Below are positions 45,531 through 54,200 of a DNA stretch of 64,000 bases, piece by piece. Under the pieces are notes generated by a model. The model worked only from the letters and a program-made list of their open reading frames with translations. It had not been told where the DNA came from and made no database searches. A program made the position numbers and the translations under genes. The stretch is from Rhodanobacter humi (GTDB lineage: Bacteria > Pseudomonadota > Gammaproteobacteria > Xanthomonadales > Rhodanobacteraceae). The stretch covers positions 1,860,001-1,924,000 of the forward strand of contig NZ_JBGBPY010000001.1 in NCBI RefSeq assembly GCF_041107455.1. The letters run 5' to 3'. Position 1 is the stretch's first letter; every line of letters starts with the position of its first letter.

Positions 45531-46403
45531 TCAGGCCGGCTCCGGCTCCACCTCGTCCGCATGCTGCAGCCGGCGCGCGATGCACGCGAAGCTGGCCGCG
45601 GTCGCGGCGTCCTCCGGCACGAAGAAGAACGCGGTGGCGCCACTGGCGGTGCCGTCGGCGTCGCGCAGCGGGAAACGGTTGGAGTGCACGCGCACCTCGC
45701 CGAATTCCGGGTGGCGGAAATGCGCGATCCAGGCCGTCAGCGGCGTGACTTGATGGCGCTGCCACAGCGAGACGAACTCGGGGCTGGCCGCGGCGAGCGC
45801 TTCGATCAGCGCATCGAAGCGTGGATCGTCGGGATGCGCCGCCTGGTTCATGCGGAAGATGCCGAGCAGGTTGAGCATGCCCGGTTCGAAGCAGGGTTCG
45901 TACAGCCGCCGCCGCGCCGGGTTCATGAACGCGTTCCACAGGTGGTTGGCGGCGAAGCGGCCGTGGAACTCGCCGAACTGGTACAGCCGCTCGGCCAGCG
46001 CATTGCAGGCCAGTACGTCGAACACCGGATCGAGCACGAAGGCCGGCGCCTGGTACAGGTCGAGCACGCCCTGCACCGAGGGCGGCAGCACCACGTGGTT
46101 GCGCACCGGTTCCGCGCGCGCCAGCCCGGCCAGCGAGAACAGGTAGGCCTCGTCGGTGGCGTCCAGCCGCAGCGCCCGCGCGATGCGCGCCAGCGCCGCC
46201 GCGGACACGTTGATCGCGCGCCCCTGCTCCAGCCACGTGTACCAGGTGAGGCCCACCTCGGCCAGCGCGGCCACTTCCTCGCGGCGCAGGCCGGGCGTGA
46301 GCCGGCGCCCGCCACGCTGCAGTCCCACCGCCTCGGGCGCGAGCGCGGCGCGGCGAGTGCGCAGGAAGGCCTTCAACTCGGTGCGTTGCCGGGAATGCTG
46401 CAT
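45531..46403 (-). CDS. XRE-family regulator with MmyB-like ligand domain
   Basis: This 290-residue regulator has an N-terminal helix-turn-helix (RRLTPGLRREEVAALAEVGLTWYTWLEQGR) and the PF17765 MmyB-like domain. PAFVLDPVFDVLACNALAERL and HPEFGEVRVHSNRFPL are typical. The domain may bind a fatty-acid-like ligand. The ATG at 46403 begins MQHSRQR. It lies upstream of dsrE and the sulfur operon on the same strand, so it is a candidate regulator of them. Confidence 0.9.
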   Translation of the reverse strand: MQHSRQRTELKAFLRTRRAALAPEAVGLQRGGRRLTPGLRREEVAALAEVGLTWYTWLEQGRAINVSAAALARIARALRLDATDEAYLFSLAGLARAEPVRNHVVLPPSVQGVLDLYQAPAFVLDPVFDVLACNALAERLYQFGEFHGRFAANHLWNAFMNPARRRLYEPCFEPGMLNLLGIFRMNQAAHPDDPRFDALIEALAAASPEFVSLWQRHQVTPLTAWIAHFRHPEFGEVRVHSNRFPLRDADGTASGATAFFFVPEDAATAASFACIARRLQHADEVEPEPA

Positions 46404-46693
46404 GCGTGTAGGGCCGAGGGGAGGTAGTGGGAATACCAGCAGCGGGAACTGTCTCCCCATGGTGCTGGCCTAGGATTTATGGTGACGCTACTCCCCAGAT
46501 CCAACGGATGTCCCGGCCCGTCCGTCATGGACGGCACCTGCCGGGCCGGGATGTCCCGCGGTTGCGTGCAACGCGCAACCCCTTCGCCTCCTCGTATCCC
46601 GCTCCCAGCACGCTCCGGATGGAACCTCCGCGTGCGCCGTCGGTAACGTCGGGGCCACGTCCCACGTCCCTGTTGTCATGCAAGGAGATCGAC
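46404..46693. other. Divergent intergenic region with a compound stem-loop
   Basis: This 290-base stretch between the XRE regulator and small protein 1 holds a two-level hairpin at 46512-46550 (outer arms CCCGGCCCG/CGGGCCGGG, inner arms CCGTCC/GGACGG). I see no convincing gene or consensus promoter in it. Confidence 0.55.
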
Positions 46694-46948
46694 ATGTCGT
46701 TGCTGATCACCGACCGCGAAGCCGCCAGCCGCGTGCTGGCGGAACCCGATGCGCTGACCGATTTCGTGGTCAACGCGCAACTGATGCTGGATCCGGCCAC
46801 GCCCGAGCCGGTGCGCCGCGAGGCCGAGCCGCGGCTGCTCGCCCTGCTGCCCACGCTGCAGGCGCTGGGCGTGTTCGAACTGTTCGCGATCCGCGATCCG
46901 GCGCTGGCCGCGATGGTGCGCGACGAACTGCCGGAGGACCGGCGCTGA
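46694..46948 (+). CDS. Small unknown protein, paralogue 1
   Basis: This 84-residue acidic protein begins MSLLITDREAASRVL and is preceded by a strong AAGGAGA. I do not recognise the family. Its last 50 residues (LDPATPEPVRREAEPRL ... FAIRDPALAAMVRDEL) are nearly identical to those of the protein at 47946-48194. It looks soluble and helical, with no signal peptide or metal motif. The AraC regulator converges on it. Confidence 0.75.
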   Translation: MSLLITDREAASRVLAEPDALTDFVVNAQLMLDPATPEPVRREAEPRLLALLPTLQALGVFELFAIRDPALAAMVRDELPEDRR

Positions 46949-46959
46949 GCGAGGCCGGC

Positions 46960-47778
46960 TCAGGCGGCCACCGCCGGCGCGCGCTCGAAGTAGCGCGCCG
47001 GCGACTGCCCGCAGGCACGGCGGAACATCGCGATGAAGGCGCTGGTGTTGGCGTAGCCGGTGGCCTCGGCCACCTGCGCCACCGGCATGCCTTCGGCCAG
47101 CCGTTCCAGCGCGCGGCTCAGCCGCGCCTGCTGGCGCCACTGCGCGAAACTCAGCGCGGTCTCGTGGCGGAACAGGCGGCTGAGGCTGCGCGCCGACAGG
47201 CCGGCGTGCCCGGCCCAGTCCTCCAGGCTGCGGTTGTCCTGCGGCGTCTTCAGCACCGCATGGGCGATGCGCAGCAGGCGGCGGTCGACCGGCATCGGCA
47301 GGTGCAGCGGCTCCTGCGGCGCGCAGCGCAACTCGTCCAGCAACACCACGGACACGCGCTCCTGTTCCGGTTGCAGGCGCTCGGCCAGCACCCAGCTGCT
47401 GGCGCGCCGCACCAGCGCGCGCATCAGCTCGCTGGTGCCGAGCACGCAAGGGCGCTCGGGCAGACCCGGGCACACCTCGGGCGCGATGAACAGGCCCCAG
47501 CCGCTCATCGGCCCGCTTACGCTCACCGTGTGCAGTTCGCCGGGCGGCATCCAGCCGGCGCGGTGCGGCGGCAGCAGCCAGGAACCGTAGCGGGTGTGCA
47601 CGTGCAGCAGGCCGCTCTCGATGCAGTACACCTGCCCGCGCAGGTGGCGGTGCCAGTCGTGCGTACGGGTTTCCCCGTCCTGCTCGCTGGCCGCCTCGCC
47701 CTCGTCCCAGTAGGCGATCACGGCGGGGCCGTCGGCGCTCTCGATGCGGTCGTGCAGTTGCTGGTGCCAGGCGCCCAT
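46960..47778 (-). CDS. AraC-family regulator with cupin sensor domain
   Basis: This 272-residue regulator has an N-terminal AraC-binding cupin region (HDWHRHLRGQVYCIESGLLHVHT) with histidines typical of the sensor fold. The AraC helix-turn-helix pair is at the C-terminus (WAGHAGLSARSLSRLFRHETALSFAQWR, ATGYANTSAFIAMFRRACGQSPARYF). It resembles NimR/YdfF-type regulators that control efflux genes. The ATG at 47778 is chosen; an in-frame GTG at 47805 is possible. A palindrome TAACGTTA at 47807-47814 lies upstream. Confidence 0.9.
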   Translation of the reverse strand: MGAWHQQLHDRIESADGPAVIAYWDEGEAASEQDGETRTHDWHRHLRGQVYCIESGLLHVHTRYGSWLLPPHRAGWMPPGELHTVSVSGPMSGWGLFIAPEVCPGLPERPCVLGTSELMRALVRRASSWVLAERLQPEQERVSVVLLDELRCAPQEPLHLPMPVDRRLLRIAHAVLKTPQDNRSLEDWAGHAGLSARSLSRLFRHETALSFAQWRQQARLSRALERLAEGMPVAQVAEATGYANTSAFIAMFRRACGQSPARYFERAPAVAA

Positions 47779-47945
47779 GTCCGATTCTCGACATTTGTTG
47801 ACCAAGTAACGTTATCAGTTTGCCGCAGCGCGTGCGTAAGCTGGCCGACGTCCGGCGCCGACTGCCGGATCGCGCTGCCGCTGCCCTCGCCCGCGGTTTC
47901 CCGCCTCCCCGTTCGCCGCCCTGGCGTCCCCACCGGAGAGTCCGC

Positions 47946-48194
47946 ATGCCCTCGTCCACGCTGTCCGTTGCCGTTCCGTACCGTTCGCCGCTGGAAACCT
48001 TCGTCGCCTGCGCCCACGAGATGCTCGATCCGGCCACGCCGGAAGCCGCGCGCCGCCGCGCCGAACCCCGCCTGCTGGCCGTGCTGCCCGCGTTGCAGGC
48101 GCTGGGCGTGTTCGAGCTGTTCGCGATCCGCGACCCGGCCTTGGCCGAGATGGTGCGCGACGAACTGGAGGCGCGCCGGCAGCGCCACGGCTGA
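47946..48194 (+). CDS. Small unknown protein, paralogue 2
   Basis: This 82-residue protein begins MPSSTLSVAVPYRSPLETF, with GGAGAG 5 bases upstream of the ATG. It shares about 50 residues almost unchanged with the protein at 46694-46948, including LDPATPE and FAIRDPALAEMVRDELE. Family unknown. The two copies flank the AraC gene and are both plus-strand, suggesting a segmental duplication. It precedes the MarR promoter. Confidence 0.75.
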   Translation: MPSSTLSVAVPYRSPLETFVACAHEMLDPATPEAARRRAEPRLLAVLPALQALGVFELFAIRDPALAEMVRDELEARRQRHG

Positions 48195-48222
48195 TCTTGC
48201 CGGGACAAAATTCGACGCACAC

Positions 48223-48242
48223 ATATTTGCCTTGACAAATAT
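48223..48242. promoter_or_regulatory. MarR operator overlapping the efflux promoter
   Basis: The inverted repeat ATATTTG (48223-48229) / CAAATAT (48236-48242), with 6-base spacing, overlaps the -35 hexamer. Its size, AT-rich half-sites and place before a marR gene fit an autorepression operator. Confidence 0.7.
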
Positions 48243-48259
48243 ACTTTCGGCAATAGAAT
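48232..48259 (+). promoter_or_regulatory. Sigma-70 promoter of the marR-emr operon
   Basis: TTGACA (48232-48237, perfect -35) and TAGAAT (48254-48259) are spaced by 16 bases. The marR ATG at 48268 is only 8 bases past the -10, so the transcript is nearly leaderless. Confidence 0.75.
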
Positions 48260-48267
48260 GCGCGGCC

Positions 48268-48726
48268 ATGAACACCGAATCCATCGCCTTCTCCAGCCCG
48301 CGCGAGAGCCTCGGCGTCCTGCTGGGCCTGGTGCGCGCCGAGATCGTGCGCGCCATGGAGGCGGAGATCGCGACCAAGGGCCTGGAGCTGAAATTCACGC
48401 AGTTCCTGATACTCAAACGGCTGGCCCGGCTGGGTCCGATGAGCGCCACCGAGCTGGCCCGCTCGGTGGAGTTGGACGGCGGCGCGATGACCCGCCAGCT
48501 CGACCAGCTCGAGCGCCGGGGTTACTTGCGCCGGCGCCCGCACCAGCAGGACCGGCGCGCGCTGCGCATCGAACTCACCGACGCGGGCGATGCGCTGTGG
48601 CGGCAGCTCAACGGCTGCAACGAGCATGTGCTGGCCGCGGCCCAAGCCTCGCTGGATGCCGATGAGCGCGACCGGCTGCACGACTACCTGGAGCGCGTGC
48701 TGTTCGCGCTGCGCAACAAAGACTGA
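48268..48726 (+). CDS. MarR-family repressor of the EmrAB-type efflux operon
   Basis: This 152-residue repressor has the winged helix-turn-helix pattern (LKFTQFLILKRLARLGPMSATELARSVELDGGAMTRQLDQLERRGYLRRRPHQQDRRA in broken form), with the wing at RRPHQQDRRALRIEL. It probably represses itself and the downstream outer-membrane factor, emrA and emrB via the palindrome at 48223-48242, and is released by phenolic or lipophilic ligands. It lies about 215 bases from the next gene. Confidence 0.92.
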   Translation: MNTESIAFSSPRESLGVLLGLVRAEIVRAMEAEIATKGLELKFTQFLILKRLARLGPMSATELARSVELDGGAMTRQLDQLERRGYLRRRPHQQDRRALRIELTDAGDALWRQLNGCNEHVLAAAQASLDADERDRLHDYLERVLFALRNKD

Positions 48727-48762
48727 CCTGATGGCACTTACTCAGAACCACCCGATTCCCAA

Positions 48763-48880
48763 CCGTTCGCGCTGAGCGTAGCCCGCGCCGCGGGCGTAGT
48801 CGAAGCGCCGCCAAGCGTGGACAGCCCTTCACTGGCATGTCCTTCGACTTCGGCCTTCGGCCTACGCTCAGGACGAACGG
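48763..48880. repeat. Dispersed imperfect palindrome (AAGTCGAAGG/CTACGCTCAG type)
   Basis: CCGTTCGCGCTGAGCGTAG (48763-48781) pairs imperfectly with CTACGCTCAGGACGAACGG (48862-48880). Inner arms AGTCGAAG (48798-48805) and CTTCGACTT (48842-48850) pair as well. Similar CCTTCGACT...GCTCAGGACGAACGG elements are widespread in Proteobacteria. It separates marR from the outer-membrane factor gene. Confidence 0.75.
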
Positions 48881-48941
48881 GTCCAAGCAAGTGTCATTCA
48901 AGACTGGCCCCTACCCCCACCTGTTTCGAGACCGAAAGCTC

Positions 48942-50410
48942 ATGCGTCTGCATCTCCTTGCGGCAGCGGTCGGACTGACCCTCGCGCTGGCCGGTTGCGC
49001 CAGCAGCGGCGGCCTGCATCCGGACGGTACGCCGATCGACCCGTCCTCACTCCAGGCCGGACGCAGCCTTGCCCACGTACCGTCCGACGCCGCGTGGCCG
49101 CAGGCGGACTGGTGGACCGGGCTCGGCGATCCGCAGCTCGATGCGCTGATCGCCGAGGCGCTGCACGACAACCCCAGCCTCGCCGTCGCCGATGCGCGCG
49201 CGCGCGGGCGCAGGCCGCGGCCGGCGTCGCCGAGGCCGCGCGCAGGCCGAGCGTGAATGGCGGTGCCGCGATCGCCGGCGCCCGTCCGCCGGGCGCGTTC
49301 GGCAGCAAGCTGGCGCACTTCTCGATGGCCAAGTACGGCTACGCCAGCTTCAAGTGGGATCTCGACCTGTGGGGCGGCAAGCGCGCCGCCTGGGAAGCGG
49401 CGGTGGGCCAGGCCCGCGCCGCCGAGGTCGAGGCGCAGGCCGCGCGCATCGAGCTGTCCGGCAACGTGGCGCGCGCCTACGTGCAGCTGGGTTACGCCTA
49501 TGCGCAGCAGGACGTGGCGAAGGCCGAACTGCAGCGCGCGAACGAGTCGCGCGAGCTGACCCGCCAGCGCGTCGCCGCCGGCATCGACAACCAGCTGCAG
49601 CTGAAGCAGGGCGATGCGGAAGTGGCGAGCGCCGAGGAGCAGCAGGCTGTGGCCGCCCGCGCCATCGACGCGGCGCAGTCCGCGCTGTCGGTGCTGCTGG
49701 GCAAGGGCCCGGATCGCGGCCTCGACATCACCCGACCGCGGCTGTTGGCGCCGTCCGCCCTGAGTGTGCCGGCGAATCTGCCGGTGGATCTGCTCGGCCA
49801 TCGCGCCGATCTGGTCGCCGCGCGCTGGCGGGTGGAAGCCTCGAGCAAGGACATCAAGGTCGCCAAGACCGAGTTCCTGCCGAACGTGAGTCTCGGCGCG
49901 ATGGCCGGCCTGCTCAGCATGGGCGGCGGCAATCTGTTCGAGGCCTCGTCGCGGTTCTATCAGGTGGGCCCGTCGCTCAGCCTGCCGATCTTCGACGGCG
50001 GCCGGCTGCGCGCGAACCTGTCCGGCAAGGATGCGCAGTACGACCTCGCCGTAGCGCAGTACAACCAGACCCTGGTGAGCGCCGTCAACGAGGCGGCCGA
50101 CGATATCGACGCGCTGCAATCGCTGAAGGAGCAGGCCGCCGCGCAGCAGCGCGCCGTGGATGCCGCGAGCGACGCATGGAAGCTCGCCGAACAGCGCTAC
50201 AAGGCCGGCGTGGGCAGCTATCTGGAGGCGCTCAGCGTGCGCCAGCAGCTGCTCGTCGCCGAACAGCGCATGGCCGCGCTGCAGGCGCAGCAGTCCGATC
50301 GCTCGGTGCAGCTGATCCAGGCCCTCGGTGGGGGCTACCGCCCCACGCCCGACCAGCCGGCGCCGGCGCCCGCCGCATCCGTTTCCTCCGCATCCGCACA
50401 CCATTCCTGA
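48942..50410 (+). pseudogene. Outer-membrane efflux lipoprotein (NodT/OprM-type), frameshifted in a GC repeat
   Basis: The product would be a TolC-like channel protein of about 488 residues with a lipobox (ALAGC) after MRLHLLAAAVGLTL, then PQADWWTGLGDPQLDALI. The frame breaks at the alternating GC run 49194-49206: as written it ends at 49256, but the homologous protein continues two bases over (SVNGGAAIAGARPPG to the stop at 50410). Removing one GC unit restores ADARARAQAAAGVAE. The downstream half has FKWDLDLWGGKRAAWEAA and GPSLSLPIFDGGRL. It could be a real mutation, phase variation or a base-calling error. Confidence 0.85.
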
Positions 50411-50419
50411 GGCAGCTCC

Positions 50420-51616
50420 ATGTCCAGCCAGAACCCCACCGCGGCCGCCACCCCGGCCGCCCAGCCGCCGCAGAACAACAAGCGCCGCGGCTTCCTGTTG
50501 CGCGCGCTAGCCGCGGTCGTGGTACTCGCCGCGATCGTCTGGGCGCTGTGGTACTTCCTCGACGGCCGCTGGTACGAGGGCACCGACGACGCCTACGTGG
50601 GCGGCAACGTGGTGCAGCTCACCCCGCAGATCCCGGGCACCGTGGTCACCATCGGCGCCGACGACGGCGACCTGGTGAAGCAGGGCGACGTGCTGGTGAA
50701 GCTCGACCGCTCCAACGCCGACGTGGCGCTGGCCGAGGCCAGGGCGAACCTCGCCGCCACGGTGCGCAAGGTGCGCGGCCTGTATTCCAGCGTCAGCGGC
50801 CAGCAGGCGCTGGTCGCCGCGCGCGAGACGGCGGTGGCCAAGGCCAAGGCCGACTACGACCGCCGCACGGGGCTGGCGAAGTCCGGCGCGATCTCCGCGG
50901 AGGAGCTGTCGCATGCCCGCGACGAGCTGACCGCCGCGCAGAGCGCGCTGGTCGCCGCCCAGCAGCAGTACCAGACCAGCAAGGTGCTGGTGGACGACAC
51001 CGTGGTCGCCTCGCATCCCGACGTGCAGGCCGCCGCGGCGAAGTTCCGCGCGGCGTATCTGGACGACGAGCGCACCACCCTGGTGGCGCCGGTGACCGGC
51101 TACGTGGCGATGCGCTCGGTGCAGCTGGGCCAGCGCGTGGCGCCCGGCACGCCGCTGATGGCGGTGGTGCCGCTGCACGAGGTGTGGATCGACGCGAACT
51201 TCAAGGAAACCCAGCTCACCCACATGCGCATCGGCCAGCCGGTGGAAATCGAGTCCGACGTCTACGGCGGCAAGGTGAAGTACCAGGGCAAGGTGTCCAG
51301 CCTCGGCATCGGCACCGGCAGCGCGTTCTCGCTGCTGCCCGCGCAGAACGCCACCGGCAACTGGATCAAGATCGTGCAGCGCATCCCGGTGCGCGTGGTG
51401 TTCACCGATCCGAAGCAGCTCGACGCGCACCCGCTTCGCATCGGCATGTCGCTCAACGTGGACGTGAACCTGCACGACCAGAACGGCCCGATGCTGGCGC
51501 AGCAGCCGCCCGCCCAGCCGATCCTCAGCACCGATGTCTACGAGAAGCAGGCGGCCAAGGCCGACGGCCTGATCGCCGAGATCATCCACGCCAACATGGC
51601 GGGCGGCACGAAGTAA
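50420..51616 (+). CDS. emrA: EmrA-like membrane fusion protein
   Basis: This 398-residue periplasmic adaptor links the inner-membrane pump EmrB to an outer-membrane channel. It has one N-terminal helix (about 23-45), the HlyD/EmrA biotinyl-lipoyl motif (YEGTDDAYVGGNVVQLTPQIPG), and an alpha-helical hairpin with coiled coil. VDANFKETQLTHMRIGQPV is the EmrA signature. It begins 9 bases after the outer-membrane factor stop. Confidence 0.94.
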   Translation: MSSQNPTAAATPAAQPPQNNKRRGFLLRALAAVVVLAAIVWALWYFLDGRWYEGTDDAYVGGNVVQLTPQIPGTVVTIGADDGDLVKQGDVLVKLDRSNADVALAEARANLAATVRKVRGLYSSVSGQQALVAARETAVAKAKADYDRRTGLAKSGAISAEELSHARDELTAAQSALVAAQQQYQTSKVLVDDTVVASHPDVQAAAAKFRAAYLDDERTTLVAPVTGYVAMRSVQLGQRVAPGTPLMAVVPLHEVWIDANFKETQLTHMRIGQPVEIESDVYGGKVKYQGKVSSLGIGTGSAFSLLPAQNATGNWIKIVQRIPVRVVFTDPKQLDAHPLRIGMSLNVDVNLHDQNGPMLAQQPPAQPILSTDVYEKQAAKADGLIAEIIHANMAGGTK

Positions 51617-51625
51617 CGAGCCGAG

Positions 51626-51733
51626 CCCCTTTCCCGCTTGCGGGAGAGGGGCTGGGGAGAGGGCAGGCGACACCGCGCTCCGCACGCACCCTCTCCCGCC
51701 CTCCGGGCACCCTCTCCCGCAAACGGGAGAGGG
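51626..51733. repeat. CCCTCTCCCGC repeat cluster between emrA and emrB
   Basis: Three copies of the purine/pyrimidine-strand motif CCCTCTCCCGC or its variants and complements occur here: 51626-51651 (with GCGGGAGAGGGG), 51688-51699 and 51709-51733 (CCCTCTCCCGC ... GGGAGAGGG). They can form stem-loops. The element is inserted in the 142-base emrA-emrB gap and may lower emrB expression or stabilise the mRNA. Confidence 0.75.
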
Positions 51734-51758
51734 AAACGCCGACCCCACGACGAACCCC

Positions 51759-53285
51759 ATGAGCACCCACTTCCGTCCACCGAATCTTGCCGTCACCACG
51801 ATCGGGCTATCGCTGGCCACCTTCATGCAGGTGCTGGACACCACGATCGCGAACGTGTCGTTGCCGACCATCGCCGGCAACCTGGGCGTGAGCAACGACC
51901 AGAGCACCTGGGTGATCACCTCGTTCGCGGTGAGCATGGCGATCTCGCTGCCGCTGACCGGCTTCCTCACCCGCCGCTTCGGCGAGGTGAAGCTGTTCGT
52001 GTGGTGCACCCTGCTGTTCTCGCTCACCTCGTTCATGTGCGGCGTGTCGCAGAGCATGGAGATGCTGCTGCTGTTCCGCGCGCTGCAGGGCGCAGTGGCC
52101 GGGCCGATGTACCCGGTCACGCAGAGCCTCTTGATCGGCACCTACCCGCCGGAGAAACGCGGGATGGCGCTGGCGCTGCTGTCGATGGTGACGGTGGTGG
52201 CGCCGATCGCCGGCCCGATCCTGGGCGGCTGGATCACCGACAACTATTCCTGGCCGTGGATCTTCTTCATCAACGTGCCGATCGGCATCTTCGCCAGCGT
52301 GGTGGTCGCGAACCAGCTGCGCGCGAAGCTCGAACAGCTGGAACGACCGCGGGTGGACTACGTGGGCCTGATCACGCTCATCATCGGCGTGGGCGCGTTG
52401 CAGGTCGTGCTGGACAAGGGCAACGACGAGGACTGGTTCAACTCGCAGTTCATCATCATCACCAGCATCGTCTCGGCGATCTCGCTGGCGGTGTTCCTGA
52501 TCTGGGAGCTCACCGACAAGGATCCGATCGTCGACCTCAAGCTGTTCCGCCACCGCAACTTCACCACCGGCACGCTGGCGATGGTGCTGGGCTACGCCGC
52601 GTTCTTCTCGATCGCGCTGCTGGTGCCGCTGTGGCTGCAGCAGAACCTGGGCTACACCTCGACCTGGGCCGGCTTCGCCACCGCGCCGCTGGGCGTGATC
52701 CCGGTGCTGCTGACCTTCTTCGTGGGCAAGTACGCCACGCGCATGGACCTGCGCCTGCTCGCCGCCGCCTCCTTCCTGGTGATGGGCGCGACCTGCTTCA
52801 TGCGCGCGGACTTCTACCTGCAGATCGACTTCTACCACGTGGCGATGGTGCAGCTGTGGCAGGGCCTGGGCGTGGCGCTGTTCTTCATGCCCACGCTGAC
52901 CATCCTGCTGTCCGACCTACAGACCAACGAGATCGCCGCGGGCTCGGGCCTGGCCACCTTCCTGCGCACCCTGGGCGGCAGCTTCTCCGCCTCGATCACC
53001 ACGCTGATGTGGACGCGCCGCGCGGTGACCCACCACGAGCAACTGGCCGAACACATCAACCCCTACAACCCGACTGCGCAGGCGGCGCTGCAGCACGTCG
53101 GGCAAGGCAATCCGCAGCGTGGCGCCGAGGTGCTGAACGGCATGATCACCCAGCAGAGCTTCCAGATCTCCTTCAACGAGGTGTTCCACGTGCTGGGCTG
53201 GATCTTCATCGCGCTGATCGCGGTGATCTACCTCGCCAAGCCGCCGTTCACGCCCAAGGTCAGGCCGGTCGGCGGCGGGCACTGA
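51759..53285 (+). CDS. emrB: EmrB-like DHA2 multidrug MFS transporter
   Basis: This 508-residue inner-membrane drug/proton antiporter has 14 predicted helices. It starts MSTHFRPPNLAVTTIGLSLATFMQVLDTTIANVSLP, with the DHA2 motif LDTTIANVSLP in helix 1. Motif A is in LTRRFGEVKLF and motif C in GPILGGWITDNYSWPWIFFINVP. With EmrA and an outer-membrane channel it forms a tripartite pump for hydrophobic toxins. The MarR protein is the likely repressor. Confidence 0.95.
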   Translation: MSTHFRPPNLAVTTIGLSLATFMQVLDTTIANVSLPTIAGNLGVSNDQSTWVITSFAVSMAISLPLTGFLTRRFGEVKLFVWCTLLFSLTSFMCGVSQSMEMLLLFRALQGAVAGPMYPVTQSLLIGTYPPEKRGMALALLSMVTVVAPIAGPILGGWITDNYSWPWIFFINVPIGIFASVVVANQLRAKLEQLERPRVDYVGLITLIIGVGALQVVLDKGNDEDWFNSQFIIITSIVSAISLAVFLIWELTDKDPIVDLKLFRHRNFTTGTLAMVLGYAAFFSIALLVPLWLQQNLGYTSTWAGFATAPLGVIPVLLTFFVGKYATRMDLRLLAAASFLVMGATCFMRADFYLQIDFYHVAMVQLWQGLGVALFFMPTLTILLSDLQTNEIAAGSGLATFLRTLGGSFSASITTLMWTRRAVTHHEQLAEHINPYNPTAQAALQHVGQGNPQRGAEVLNGMITQQSFQISFNEVFHVLGWIFIALIAVIYLAKPPFTPKVRPVGGGH

Positions 53286-53308
53286 CGCGCGGACACCCAC
53301 GACGACAA

Positions 53309-53326
53309 CGGCTCCGATTGGAGCCG
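53309..53326. terminator. Short stem-loop between convergent emrB and iron operon
   Basis: A 7-bp stem (CGGCTCC, 53309-53315 with 53320-53326) with a 4-base loop GATT lies in the 73-base gap. It lacks a T-run, so termination strength is doubtful; it could serve both directions. Confidence 0.4.
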
Positions 53327-53358
53327 CTGCCGTTGCGGCGAAGGCAGACCGCTGCGCC

Positions 53359-54117
53359 TCAGAAGAACTCGTATTCCAGCTGCGCCAGCCAGGTGCGGTG
53401 CGGCGCCCGGGCGTTGATCCCGAACACGACGCCAAGGCGGTATTCGAACTCGCTCATCGTGCCCGGCATGCGCCAGTCGCCGGCGATCACCGGGCCGGCC
53501 TGGTAGGCGTGGTCGGACGGGCGGCCGTAGGCCTCGATGCCCGGACGAAACGCGGAGGACAGCGTATACGTGCCCTGGTAGGCGTAGCGGAACTCGTACT
53601 TGCCGGCGGCACCCGTGCCCAGTTGCTTCTCCCAGATCAGGTTCACCGTGTGGGTGTAGCGGCCGACGGTCTTCTCGATCAGCGGGCCAAACTCGGCGGT
53701 GTCCGGCTCGCCGGGCCGCGTGTTGTGCTCGTAGGCCGCGAGGAAACCGAAGTCGGCCCAGTATTCCCCGGCTGGGGTGAGCTGGAACGTGTTCTCGAAC
53801 TCGTAGCCCAGCAAGTGCTCGCCGTCGCCCGGCGCCTTCTGGTACTTGGCGACGTACAACTCCGCCTTCCACCAGCTGTTGAAGGTATGCGCGAGCGACA
53901 GCTCGGCGGCGCTGCCGCCGTGGCAGTCGGCGCGCGAATCGTCATACTTATAGCCACGCAGCTCGATCTCGCTCTGCGTCGCCACCACGTGCGGCGAATA
54001 GACGATGAAGTCGTCGGCGCTGGCCTGTGATGCACCGGCGGCGCCGGCCAGCGCGAGGCAGGCGAGCGCGACGCGGCGCATGCCGGCGGTGGAAGAACTG
54101 GGGGCTGGATGGGTCAT
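53359..54117 (-). CDS. Unknown exported protein of the FTR1 operon
   Basis: This 252-residue protein has a signal peptide after residue 13 (MRRVALACLALAG ... QASADD), so the true start could be the ATG at 54081. The mature part is rich in aromatic and acidic residues with alternating strand patterns, and ends in LAQLEYEFF. That suggests a small outer-membrane barrel. I do not recognise the family. It follows the FTR1 gene by 83 bases and may help iron enter or be sensed. Confidence 0.7.
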   Translation of the reverse strand: MTHPAPSSSTAGMRRVALACLALAGAAGASQASADDFIVYSPHVVATQSEIELRGYKYDDSRADCHGGSAAELSLAHTFNSWWKAELYVAKYQKAPGDGEHLLGYEFENTFQLTPAGEYWADFGFLAAYEHNTRPGEPDTAEFGPLIEKTVGRYTHTVNLIWEKQLGTGAAGKYEFRYAYQGTYTLSSAFRPGIEAYGRPSDHAYQAGPVIAGDWRMPGTMSEFEYRLGVVFGINARAPHRTWLAQLEYEFF

Positions 54118-54200
54118 GACAGGATTCGGGCGGATGAGTGGGCACCGGCCGTCGCCTGTCGCACACGGCGACGGGTCTGCGACGACCACTTCGTGGGGAT

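Noticed and set aside
49257-50410. Independent start for the second half of the outer-membrane gene
   Set aside because: No start codon with a ribosome-binding site is seen, and the upstream portion of that frame is a shadow without lipoprotein signal.
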